Notes under the pieces: generated by a model
What the model saw: the letters and a program-made list of their open reading frames with translations, nothing else
Told to the model about the DNA's origin: nothing
Database searches by the model: none
Translations under genes and position numbers: made by a program
Part shown: one piece after another, positions 11,930-21,065 of the stretch
Position numbering within the stretch: the stretch's first letter is position 1
Layout of the letters: each line of letters starts with the position of its first letter
Source: Akebia trifoliata
Lineage: Eukaryota > Streptophyta > Magnoliopsida > Ranunculales > Lardizabalaceae
DNA length: 64,000 nucleotides
Assembly: GCA_017979445.1 (NCBI GenBank)
Contig: CM030711.1
Coordinates: 8,525,221-8,589,220, forward strand
Direction of reading: 5' to 3'

Positions 11930-12570
11930 ACTTTTTCGCTAAAACTCATAATATTCAACTTTTAAGTTCAATATTTTACTTCAATCTAAAGTTTCTACCC
12001 CTTCAACAATCAAACCTAAAGATCAATATAGAATAAGGGGAAGGTTGAAGAGAGACACGATTGCAACATGAGCGCACGGGTTGACCCGAGTTCAATCCAA
12101 TCAATGGGTGAGCCTGGGTGAGAATAAATCAATTCGACCTTAATTCAGATACAGCTTGGGTTGAAGGTTTGGGTAAAGTTACTAAAAAAAATTATATTAA
12201 CTGTATCTCTTATTTAAGTTACAAATTTTCTTTGCTATCGAATGAACCCAATTCACCCAATTGGTCCACAACTATCGAATTTGGGCTAACCCAATCTCAA
12301 CCTGAGTTTAGAAGGTCAAGTTCGAGTTGAGCTTAGGTTAATGAGTTGAAGATCAATGCTCGAGTTGAGAGATCTGCCGCTTGAGTTGAGCCTAGATATA
12401 CCTTTCAATTCGCCAGGTTGCCGTCCTAAGAGGAACATGTTACAACTCATCATATTCAACTTTTACGATAAATATAAATATTTTATGATATGTAATCTTC
12501 AATCTAAAGTTTCTACCTCCTTCAACCATGAAACCTCAAGACCAAGGCAAGATTAGGGGAAGTTTGAAGA
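11930..12570. repeat. Direct repeat pair split by a CGAGTTGAG-rich insertion
   Basis: A block beginning near CATAATATTCAACTTTTAAG and ending near GGGGAAGGTTGAAGAGA (about 11945-12050) recurs at 12440-12570 and again at 15125-15260. Between the first two copies lies about 380 bp rich in GGGTTGACCCGAG, CGAGTTGAGC and related words, a texture typical of hAT-type MITE interiors. I could not define the insertion ends exactly. Confidence 0.55.
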
Positions 12571-12788
12571 GAATAAATTAGTGGGAAGAAAAGTCAATTT
12601 TTTTTTTAAATAATAGGTAGAAGATGATGGATTGATAACAAGGTTGAAAAGATTTAATTGGCTAAACATATGTATCTTAGGTTGGTGACCATGGGGTTTT
12701 AGGTAAAAAAAAATCAAGGGTTGATGTCATGAGATTGTATGCATTTTGATTACTTTTTGTTCTACTAGACATGCATTTAATAGTTTTT

Positions 12789-13010
12789 CATTGAGTCTTT
12801 GGGAGTCTGTCTCTTTCATGCAAGGGTTATTTAATCAATTTGAAAATGCAAAGGAGTCTATGGGTGTCCTTTTAGATTTTTTTTTTTCCGTTAATTTAAA
12901 AAAAAAATTATGAGGGAATTATAGATTTATACGCGAGTTTAATTAGATAGTGAAATGTGAGATGAAGTCATTCAATTCTCACATGTCACTATCTTAACCA
13001 TTGGACTATA
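12789..13010 (+). repeat. Direct repeat left of the GATC array
   Basis: About 220 bp beginning CATTGAGTCTTTGGGAGTC and ending CACTATCTTAACCATTGGAC. It recurs in the same orientation at 13664-13875, so two copies flank the GATC-rich array. A shorter relative of the end part is at 15745-15860. The end part contains TCCCACATGTCACTATCT inverted against GATAGTGA...GTGGGATGAAG, so it can fold. Confidence 0.7.
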
Positions 13011-13078
13011 TTCTTTCTTTATTTTCTCTCTCCTCTTTTCACATCTTTTCTTTCATATATTTAAATTTTGATCTTAAT

Positions 13079-13475
13079 TAATGTAATCATGATCAAGATT
13101 ATGATCGTGATTAGTATTATAGGATAATCATGATCATGATCGTGATCAAGATCTCTATAATATTTTTCTCTCTTCAATTTATTTGTTGATTAATTATAAC
13201 AACAACACAATCATGAGATCTTGATCTTGATCAAGATCGTGATTGTGAGATCTTAACCTTGATCATGATCAAGAATGTGATCGTGATCTTAATCAATTAT
13301 CACGGTCATGATCATGATCGTGATCTTAATCAACGTGATTATGATTATCCTACGATACGGATCACGATCGTTTTGATCTTAATTAACATGATCATGATTG
13401 TCCTAAGATGTGGATCATGATCATGTTGATTAAGATCAAGATCTCACGATCATGATATTGATCATGATCAAGATC
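13079..13475. repeat. GATC-rich palindromic hexamer array
   Basis: About 400 bp dominated by hexamer variants GATCAT, GATCGT, GATCTT and GATCAA, interrupted by short AT-rich spacers (notably 13155-13210). GATCAT repeated is its own reverse complement in register (ATGATC), so either strand can fold on itself at many positions. Larger nested inversions are also visible, for example around GTGGATCATGATCATG near 13412. There is no coding sense. Confidence 0.85.
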
Positions 13476-13663
13476 TCAATAAATGAGAGAAAATAAGTGA
13501 AAGTAGGAGAGAGAAAATGAAGAAAAAAAGGGGAAAGTAGGAGAGAGAAATTTTCGGCCCTTAAATGGTCGAAAAATGTTTGTGTTTATAATTTTTTAAA
13601 AAATTTGATTTTTTTTACAAATTAATTTTTTGTTATTTTTTTAAATAATTTTCCCAATTATTT

Positions 13664-13875
13664 TCATTGGGTCTTTGGGAATCTATCTCTTTCATGCAAG
13701 GGTCATGTAATCAATTTGAAAATACAAAGGAGTCTGTGTGTGCTTTTAGTTTTTTTTTTCCCGTAATTTAAAAAAATTATGAGGAAATTATAGATTTATA
13801 TGTGAGTTCAATTAAATAGTGACATGTGGGATGAAGTCATTCAATTCCCACATGTCACTATCTAAACCATAGGAC
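13664..13875 (+). repeat. Direct repeat right of the GATC array
   Basis: Second copy of the block at 12789-13010, same orientation, moderately diverged. The pair brackets the GATC array and about 190 bp of purine-rich AGAGAGAAAATGAAG sequence. Confidence 0.7.
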
Positions 13876-14017
13876 TATAAAATAACACTATAATAATATA
13901 TATTATAAAATGAAAATTGATGACTCTAGTTTCCTATACATGTTAACCTTTCATCCATGCAAATTGTTAATTAAAAAATATTTAGATCTCTTTGAGAGTA
14001 GCGTTCGACAGACAACA

Positions 14018-14369
14018 CTAAGGTGACAATGTTGAGAGACAAAATTTGTCCAATATGACTTAAAAGTTTCGGATTGGGCTGATGTTTTCTGAGGGTGATC
14101 TCTATGGTAAGGAGATCATTCTCACAAAAAAATCAACCCAATTTGAGACGTCAAACTCCATCAAAAGTGATTTATATATTAATGATAAAAATTTAACAGT
14201 TTACAATTCTAAACTACTTTTGATGGGGTTAAAAATTTTCAGATTGGTTGATTTTATTTTTAGGGTGATCTCCTCACCATGAAAACCATCCTTAAAAAAA
14301 AAAAATAGCTCATTCTGAAACTTTTAACCTATATAGGACAAATGTTATCACCCAATGTTGTATCCCTAA
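14018..14369. mobile_element. Foldback element, GATGATCTC core, degenerate copy
   Basis: Diverged member of the group described at 15884-16263. A first hairpin (GGGTGATCTCTATGGTAAGG...) and a second, inverted hairpin (GGGTGATCTCCTCACCATG) are separated by a spacer with TGATTTATATATTAATG and CAGTTTACAATTC. Outer arms containing CAAAATTTGTCC and GGACAAATGTTA are imperfect inverted repeats. A 66-codon frame lies inside but follows the hairpin sequence and is not a gene. Confidence 0.6.
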
Positions 14370-14589
14370 CTTTGTTTGCAAAAAGAGATCCCTCTTTTAA
14401 TATTCTTGAATATGTAAGCAAACCAAATACTTTAATAAATTATATTTTTTTTTTATATCTGCATATTTGAAATGCTTTAATTCTTTAACATGAATATTTA
14501 TCCTACATTATTTGATTTTATTAGTTGATTTGCTTCTAAAATTGGGATGCAATAGATGCTTTAAGTTTTACTTTCATTTGGGCATATAT

Positions 14590-14830
14590 TAGAGATACCC
14601 CATACTTTTAAATTGATGAAATTCCTCCTTTGACCTTTTCTACCCACCCTCTCAAATTTTGAAGCGATTTAGAGATACCCCTCTACGTTTCGATAAATAT
14701 TCGAGATACCCCGTATTTTCGATAAATATGTGCCCCCTTTGACCTTGTTGTCACCCCACCCCTCTCAAGTTTTGGTTGTTAGATACCCCCTTACATTTTG
14801 GTGAATATTTGAGATATCCCTTGAGTTTGA
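14590..14830 (+). repeat. Tandem repeat of about 115 bp, two diverged copies
   Basis: The words GAGATACCCC, CCTTTGACCTT, CACCCCTCTCAA, GATACCCCCTTACATTT and GAATATTTGAGATA recur in order. Decayed noncoding duplication with no recognised origin. Confidence 0.6.
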
Positions 14831-15124
14831 CCTATTCTCTTTTCTAGATTAACAAAATAAAACCTAAACACCATCATTATTAACCTATGATAAATAAATA
14901 AATAAAAAATCAATAATACTTCTTTGAAAATCCAAACATCTTTGAGCATCCTAACCGATATAATAAATTAATTTTAATCCATTTAACCTCATCTTCAAGC
15001 AATTGTTTATAATTTCGCCTAAGTCCACCTCAAAAAAAAATAACTAATAAATAAATAAAATAAAATAAATCTTATCTTGTTCTTAAAGTACTGAGGTTGA
15101 AGAAGGATAGATTATTGGGAAGAA

Positions 15125-15260
15125 AACTCATCATATTCAACATTTAAGATAAATATTTTACGATAGTCTTCAATCTAAGGTTTCTACTCCTTTCCATCAT
15201 GACCCCAAGACCAAGCTAGAGTCAAGGGAAGGTTGAAGAGAATACGTTATGGGAAAGAAA
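15125..15260 (+). repeat. Third copy of the TTCAATCTAAGGTTTCTAC repeat
   Basis: Same block as at 11945-12050 and 12440-12570, same orientation: TCATCATATTCAAC, then CTTCAATCTAAGGTTTCTAC, then AAGGTTGAAGAGAATA. The three copies lie within 3.3 kb, so this subregion grew by local duplication. Confidence 0.65.
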
Positions 15261-15489
15261 AAGTCTTCATTTTTGTGGGATTGATCACAAGTTTGGAAAG
15301 ATTCAATTTGTTAAAAAATAAATATCTATGAGTCATGCATTTAACAGTTTCTTCGCTCTCTACGCCTCTTTCATGCTTGGGTCATGTCATATATAGACTA
15401 TTAAAACACGTCTAGAAGGTTACCAGAAAATTACACCTTGTTTGGTCAACGTTTGTGTGTGTTTTTTTTTTTTATTTTTAATTTTTTAT

Positions 15490-15721
15490 GAGTCGTGATA
15501 ATCTAACTATCCCACGTGGCAAATTCGGTGATTACTTGACGTGAGAAATTTGGGAATCATAACGATGCATTCCTCGGGATACATAGTTCCCTCAAGATAT
15601 CTTTTTTTTATGGGAAAGTGTAGCAGTGTATCTGAAGAAATGCAAATTTACGATTCCCGAACTTATCATGTAAGAGTAGTTGATTGAATTTACCAAGTGG
15701 GATACTCAGATTATCACTATT
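15490..15721. mobile_element. MITE-like element with TCGTGATAATCT ends
   Basis: The left end GAGTCGTGATAATCTAAC pairs with the right end ACTCAGATTATCACTAT, and TATCCCAC pairs with GTGGGATA. The interior carries AACGATGCATTCCTCGGGATACATAG against GTGTATC...GAAATGC, a variant of the CTCGGGATACA core. It has no open frame. Confidence 0.7.
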
Positions 15722-15883
15722 CTATTGATTTTATTTATTAACTTAAAATATTAAAGGAAATATTATAGATTTGTACATGACTCCAATTAAATAATGACAC
15801 GTGGGGTGAAAAAACTTCAATCCATTCCCACATGTCACTGTCTAAACCATTAGACCTCAAAATAAAAAGAAATATATATATAT

Positions 15884-16263
15884 GAACAGCGTTCCTAAGA
15901 CTCATATTGGGACTCACATTGCGACACACCGTTTTGTCTTATATGGGCAAAAATATTTGGAATTGGCTGATTTTTTGTGAGGATGATCTCTATGGTGAGG
16001 AGATCATCCTTGCCAAAAATCAGCTCATTATGAAACTTCTAGACCGTCCAATTTTTGTTGAAAAATTATAGACCGTCCAATTTTTGTAAATCAATTTTGA
16101 TGGGGTTAGAAGTTTTGGAATGGGATGATTTTTTGCCAGGATGATCCCCTCATCACAGAGATCATCCTCACAAAAAATCAGCTCATTCCAAACATTTTTG
16201 CCCATATAAGACAAAACGGTGGTCGCAATGTGAGTCTCAATATGAGTCTTAGGAACGTGACCC
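15884..16263. mobile_element. Foldback element B, GATGATCTC core, copy 1
   Basis: Outer inverted repeats: CGTTCCTAAGACTCATATTG on the left and CAATATGAGTCTTAGGAACG on the right. Inside are two long hairpins, each pairing GGCTGATTTTTTGTGAGGAT-type sequence with its reverse complement. The hairpins are mutually inverted around a spacer with GGACGGTCTA-like words (here GACCGTCCAATTTTTG, repeated). The element lies in a TA repeat and is followed after 25 bp of TA repeat by element C. A copy in the opposite orientation is at 46743-47094. The TA flanks fit either a TA target duplication or preference for TA microsatellites, as known for rice Micron elements. Confidence 0.85.
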
Positions 16264-16288
16264 TATATATATATATAATATATATATA

Positions 16289-16664
16289 GGGAATGTTCAG
16301 CAACAAACATTTTGACAAACATTTTGGCAAAACATTTTTCAAAATATGGGTTAGAGGTTTTGGAATGGGCTGATTTTTGGTGAGGATGATCTCACGGTGA
16401 GGAGATCATCATCACCAAAAATCAGCCCATTCCAATACGTCTAACCCATCAAAAATGATTACAAAAAATGGACGGTCCACAATTTTTCAATTTGTAAACA
16501 TGGGGCTAGAAGTTTTGGAATGGGCTGATTTTTGATGATGATGATCTCCTCACCATAGAGATCATCCTCACCAAAAATCAGCTCAATCCAAAACCTCTAA
16601 CCCATGTTTTGAAAAATGTTTTGCCAAAATGTTTTGCCAAAATGTTTGTTGCTGAAAGGGACCC
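16289..16664. mobile_element. Foldback element C, GATGATCTC core, TTCAGCAACAAAC ends
   Basis: Same double-hairpin interior as element B, including GGAATGGGCTGATTTTTGG and the spacer GGACGGTCCAC. The outer ends are different: GGGAATGTTCAGCAACAAAC pairs with TTTGTTGCTGAAAGGGACCC. The ends are embedded in (TA)n. Element D at 46185-46728 shares the outermost GGGAAATGTTCAGCA but diverges just inside. Confidence 0.85.
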
Positions 16665-16668
16665 ATAT

Positions 16669-16713
<45 letters not shown>

Positions 16714-16729
16714 ATATATATATATAATA

Positions 16730-16770
<41 letters not shown>
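16665..16770. repeat. (TA)n-rich microsatellite
   Basis: About 100 bp of imperfect TA repeat following element C. It probably is the expanded target site into which elements B and C inserted. Confidence 0.9.
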
Positions 16771-16889
16771 ACTAAGATAATATTTTTTAATTAAAAAAGA
16801 TGATTTATTCTTTTCTTATTATTTATTATTATAGATATGTTAGTTATATTTTTATCGGTAAATGCATTCACATTGATTTTTGAGTCGAA

Positions 16890-17160
16890 CCAGCATTACT
16901 AAGTAAGGATTTCATCCTTACTAAAGGTCGTTGGGCTCACCTTGTGGCATTATAAAAAATATGATCCGATACTTCAGTTTTGTAAAGGACAAAATTCTAT
17001 TAATTTTGAAAAAAACAAATTTATCGTTAAATTTTAATTATAAAATTTTGAATTAGGTGGAAGTTTAAATTGTAGAGTGTTGAGTGTTGGATTGTTGATA
17101 TGATAATCCATTTGAGTAAAATGGCCCTTAGTAAGGCTTAGAATCTTTATTATGTTAGTA
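16890..17160. repeat. Interspersed repeat R2 (inverted relative of R1)
   Basis: Reverse-complement relative of 10785-11105. It carries AGGATTTCATCCTTACTAAAG, GTGGCATTATAAAAAATATG, AGGACAAAATTCTATT, TTATCGTTAAATTTTAATT and CATTTGAGTAAAATG. It ends near CCCTTAGTAAGGC. Confidence 0.6.
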
Positions 17161-17469
17161 AGAAAAAAAAAATTCTTGGATTATTTTTTTATTTTATTTT
17201 ATCTTTGAACACTCATTTAATGTATTTTCATTGTGTCTCTCTCATTTTTCTTTAGTCCCACATTAGATGAGACGTTTATCTTAATTGATTTTTAAAATAA
17301 TTTCTATAGCTACACTAATATAAATGTCAACTTACATGATTACGAAATACAAAACGTACAGAATAAGAAGGTAATTATACACATAATTTAAATTTCAAAT
17401 AAATATTGATTAATTATCATAGATGGCATGAATCATGATCAATTTCTCCCTTTATATGTTGACTTAGGA

Positions 17470-17560
17470 TTCAATACGGTGTCCCATTCCTCAACCAATG
17501 TTCCCACGTAGACACCATTCCTATACATAGAAATTGGACACTATTCTGGATTGTGATTCT
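17470..17560. repeat. Partial copy of the GGATTGTGATTCT-ended element
   Basis: ACCATTCCTATACATAGAAA and GGACACTATTCTGGATTG match one arm of the complete element at 63712-63915. Only about half is present, and its right side abuts the element at 17578. Confidence 0.55.
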
Positions 17561-17577
17561 AAAAATAAATAAAATAA

Positions 17578-17762
17578 GAGTCGTGCTGGAGTGTCCTCAA
17601 TATTGTACCTCATATCTCACTTTTCTCAGTGTGAAAGTGTGTAGGAATCATAAATATTTTTCATTGGGATACGAGTGAAAAAGCATCTATGATTCTTGCA
17701 CACTTTCATGTTAGGAAAGTGAGATATGAGGTACAATCTTGAGGTCACTCCAGCATTATTCA
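17578..17762. mobile_element. MITE-like element with GAGTCGTGCTGGAGTG ends
   Basis: The left end GAGTCGTGCTGGAGTGTCC pairs with GAGGTCACTCCAGCATTATT on the right. The next arm, TACCTCATATCTCACTTT, pairs with AAAGTGAGATATGAGGTAC. The core contains ATTGGGATACGAG and TCTATGATTCTTGC, the shared core of the second group. Two more copies, in opposite orientation to each other, lie at 45747-45870 and 45903-46076. Confidence 0.8.
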
Positions 17763-18980
17763 TAACATAAATACCTATGTTTTTTTATTGGTTGAGAAAT
17801 TTTCTTTAGTTTTAGGAGTATAAATGTAAGGAAAATCCTAAGGGGCTTTGTTTTTCACTGTGTTGATGTAATAGTTGTGGAGGATATTTTTTGTAACACA
17901 TAAGATTGTGACACATGACACTACTTCTGACTCAGTATGCACTGACTTTCTCTAAAGTATCGAGTCCGATGAATCAGAAAATCTACAATATTACTGTCTC
18001 GGGATAAGAATGATAAGTCGGACTCGGAACGATATTTCACAGTATGGGCTACCGACAGAATCGAATCTCAAAAGATTAGAGATTCAGGATAAGATAAGAT
18101 ATAATTTAATCCGAAATACAAGGGATTATCTTTGATTGAAGGAAAATCCCCACGTAATAAAGAATGAATAAAGTCACATTCCATAATATGGTACACGTTA
18201 ATTCGTTACAAAAAAAAAAAAGAGGAAATATTCTATTTGATAAACAAAGAAAATCTTATAAACAAGACAAGAAGAAAATGTTGAAGGTAAGTAATTCTTC
18301 CTCAAAATTAGAATTGTTAATCATTAATATAAGATTCTAACTAGAGCGTCAGAGAAATTGTATTGCAGGCACATCAAAAAATGTAAAAAGTAGCAGATCA
18401 AAGAAGAAAATTAAACATCTCAAGGTGTGTAAGAAATTATATCTACAATAGCCATTGAAATGTGCGCACCTCCACGTCAGAAATGTGATAATCGTAGTAA
18501 ATTCCAATATCACCCCAACATTACTCTAAATGTAAATATTAAAACAATATTTTCCTTATCGAAGCGACATAGTGTACTCGTGATCTTCCAATAATAAACT
18601 ACTCTTAGATAAAGAATGTGCCACATCATCTTTAATATTATTATGCCCACAAAAATTTGGTTCTCACTAATATCCCTACCTTCACATTTAAAATTAATAA
18701 AATTAAGGTTATTTTTGTGAAAAATCAAAAATAACATTTCCCTTAGTATTTGAGCAAGAGTGCATGTGACCTTTTCAATAAAAAATTGATTTGAAATAAT
18801 TTATCTCATGTAACTATAATTGAGATCCTCCTACTTCTATGAGACTTGACTAACGACAAATATCTTACAACATTTACGTATAATGCCCGCTTTGTTCCCC
18901 AAACGTCAGACCAATCAGCGATTCCTACAATTAATGTCCGCTCGTTGGGCCCACTGATATCTAGTGTGTATTAATTATGG
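17763..18980. other. Gene-free stretch
   Basis: No supported gene or RNA. A moderately complex part at 17900-18200 may be an old retrotransposon fragment but shows no LTR or domain. The 75-codon minus-strand frame at 18510-18737 has no motif. Confidence 0.45.
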
Positions 18981-18984
18981 AAAA

Positions 18985-19178
18985 AACTTTGAAGCGGGTA
19001 GTCTGCTTCAAAATTTTGAAGAAACCCTCTTCTATGAATTACACGTGGCATTTCTAATTTAAGAGCTATTCCTACTTTTGGCGGAAATGTAGGGAGTGAA
19101 ATAAATTGAAAATGCCATATGTCTTGTAACAACGAGGGTTTCTTCAAAATTTTGAAGCGTCTGCCGGCTTCAAAGTTG
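18985..19178. mobile_element. MITE-like element with AACTTTGAAGC ends
   Basis: The left arm reads AACTTTGAAGCGGGTAGTC then GCTTCAAAATTTTGAAGAAA. The right arm reads TTTCTTCAAAATTTTGAAGC then CCGGCTTCAAAGTT. These are long, well-matched terminal inverted repeats of about 45 bp around a 105-bp interior. No coding capacity. Confidence 0.8.
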
Positions 19179-20950
19179 GACTCTTTATATATTTGGTGGG
19201 GTGAGAAGAGTCGTTATTGATAAGAAGAAAGTCACAACATCGTGTGGTTCAAGCATGATTTTAAATCTTATCCAAGATTGGGATGACTCATCTGATTTGT
19301 CTCGATATCATCCATTGTCGAGATGGGTTGACAAGTCATCTCAAACCTGATGTTTTGACAAGTTGTCCACTAACGACTCTTATTTCAATTGTCACTTATC
19401 CTTCTCACTTTGTTGTAGGGATTTATATATTATATACTACTTGGTTGAAGGGTAATTTTCTGACTTAAATGTCAGAGTGTTTATTTTTTATAGAATCCTG
19501 TCGTTGAGATACGAAGATAGAAAACTCAGTACAAAGCAACTCAAGACGATTCTAATTTAAAAGATTTAGTGATTGACATTTTGGTCATCTATAATTTAGT
19601 TCGTGTTAATAAAGAAAGAGTAACAAATAGCAAAGAATTAAAACTTCAAGATTTCATTAATTTAATGATTGAAACTAAGAAATCTATTTTCAAGAAATGA
19701 AAATTATATTTCTCATTCGAAGGGAAGTAAGCTACTTAAGAATTTCTCATTTTATTTAATTTATGTCGTAATTATAATGAATTAAGTGGGATAAAAAAAA
19801 TAATTGTAACCAATCATAATAAAGGTGGATCAGATCAAGCAATCAAGAAGTTTTTTCAAAAAATTATCTAAAAATGATCCGGGATGCATGTTTTCATTTA
19901 TCTCTCTTCCTGGATTCATATTCTATTTTGATTTTGAACTATGAAATTAATTTATTTTCTCTAGTAATTAAATAAGAATTAAGAAAAAAATTTCAGAATC
20001 TCAAATTTCTCTCCTCTCATGTGCTCTGTTTTTTCATTTACTCATGAAACCACACCATGGTTCTTAATTATTTCTTCATTGTATGCTTGAAGTCGAACAA
20101 CAAATAGAAAGAAAAACAAAACACCAAACTTTTTTTCCCAATGAAAGAAAAAAAAAATCCTAATTTCAAATAAAACCAATAGAAAAATTAAAATTGTCAT
20201 TCTTTTCTTTTCTTATTGTGTCCTAATCTAACCTAAATTTAATAATCAAGAACTAGGGTTACAAAGAATCAAATCTAGAAAATATATCAAATAAACAAGA
20301 AGAAATATACCACTTTTTTTTAATCTCTAAAGAATCAAAATAAATTGATCAACATTAATCTCCAACACCACTGAACCCTAACCATTCTCACAAATGCAGT
20401 CGAGAAATCGAAAGAAAAGATAAAAGGACACCTATAGTAGCTGATAACTTTATTCGCTTTATTTTTCTCTCTTTTTTGAAATAAATAACATTAGAATTTT
20501 AATTATTTTCTAAGAAGTTGAGTTGGGGAAAATCTTTTCCCATGATTTTCTTCTAAGATAAATAATCATATTAATTATGCAAATCAGATTACACTTTGTT
20601 TGCTTATCACATAACCTTTCTAAACCATTTTCAAATCAGATTTTTGAATGAGGATTTGACAATGATGATGATGGTTATCTAAGTTTTTCCATGATAATGG
20701 AGATTTGACCATTTCAAAATATACAAAAAATACAGATAAAGGAGAAAGATTACGTCAAGTTGGGAAAAGGCGTAAATACTTTACTTTCTCCTAACATGAA
20801 TCCTAATGATTCCGACTTAAATGTGATTAAGAATGCGAGAGAAGGAAATAAAAAATAAATAAATTAAAAATATATATCTTTGAAATGAAGGAAAAGAATG
20901 AATCATGAAAAGAAATCACACCACCTACGACTATAATAAAGCCTAGAGAT
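19179..20950. other. Gene-free stretch
   Basis: AT-rich, with only short motif-free frames. The 3' UTR of NET3A may reach into the right-hand part. One copy of the TTACACTTTGTTTGCTTA motif also found at 20985 and 21033 lies near 20590. Confidence 0.45.
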
Positions 20951-20957
20951 TCAAAAA

Positions 20958-21055
20958 CATATAGAACTAAGTTTCTAAAGATTACACTTTGTTTGCTTAC
21001 CACATACATATAGAACTAAGTTTCTAAAGATTACACTTTGTCTGCTTGCCACATA
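20958..21055 (+). repeat. 49-bp tandem repeat at the NET3A 3' end
   Basis: CATATAGAACTAAGTTTC followed by TAAAGATTACACTTTG occurs twice with a 49-bp period (starts 20958 and 21007). The second copy ends just before the NET3A stop codon region, so the array lies in the probable 3' UTR. Confidence 0.85.
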
Positions 21056-21065
21056 CCCTTTGTTC

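Noticed and set aside
13079..13475. CRISPR array or Dam-methylation site cluster
   Set aside because: There are no unique spacers of constant length, and plants have neither CRISPR arrays nor Dam methylation; it is a palindromic minisatellite.
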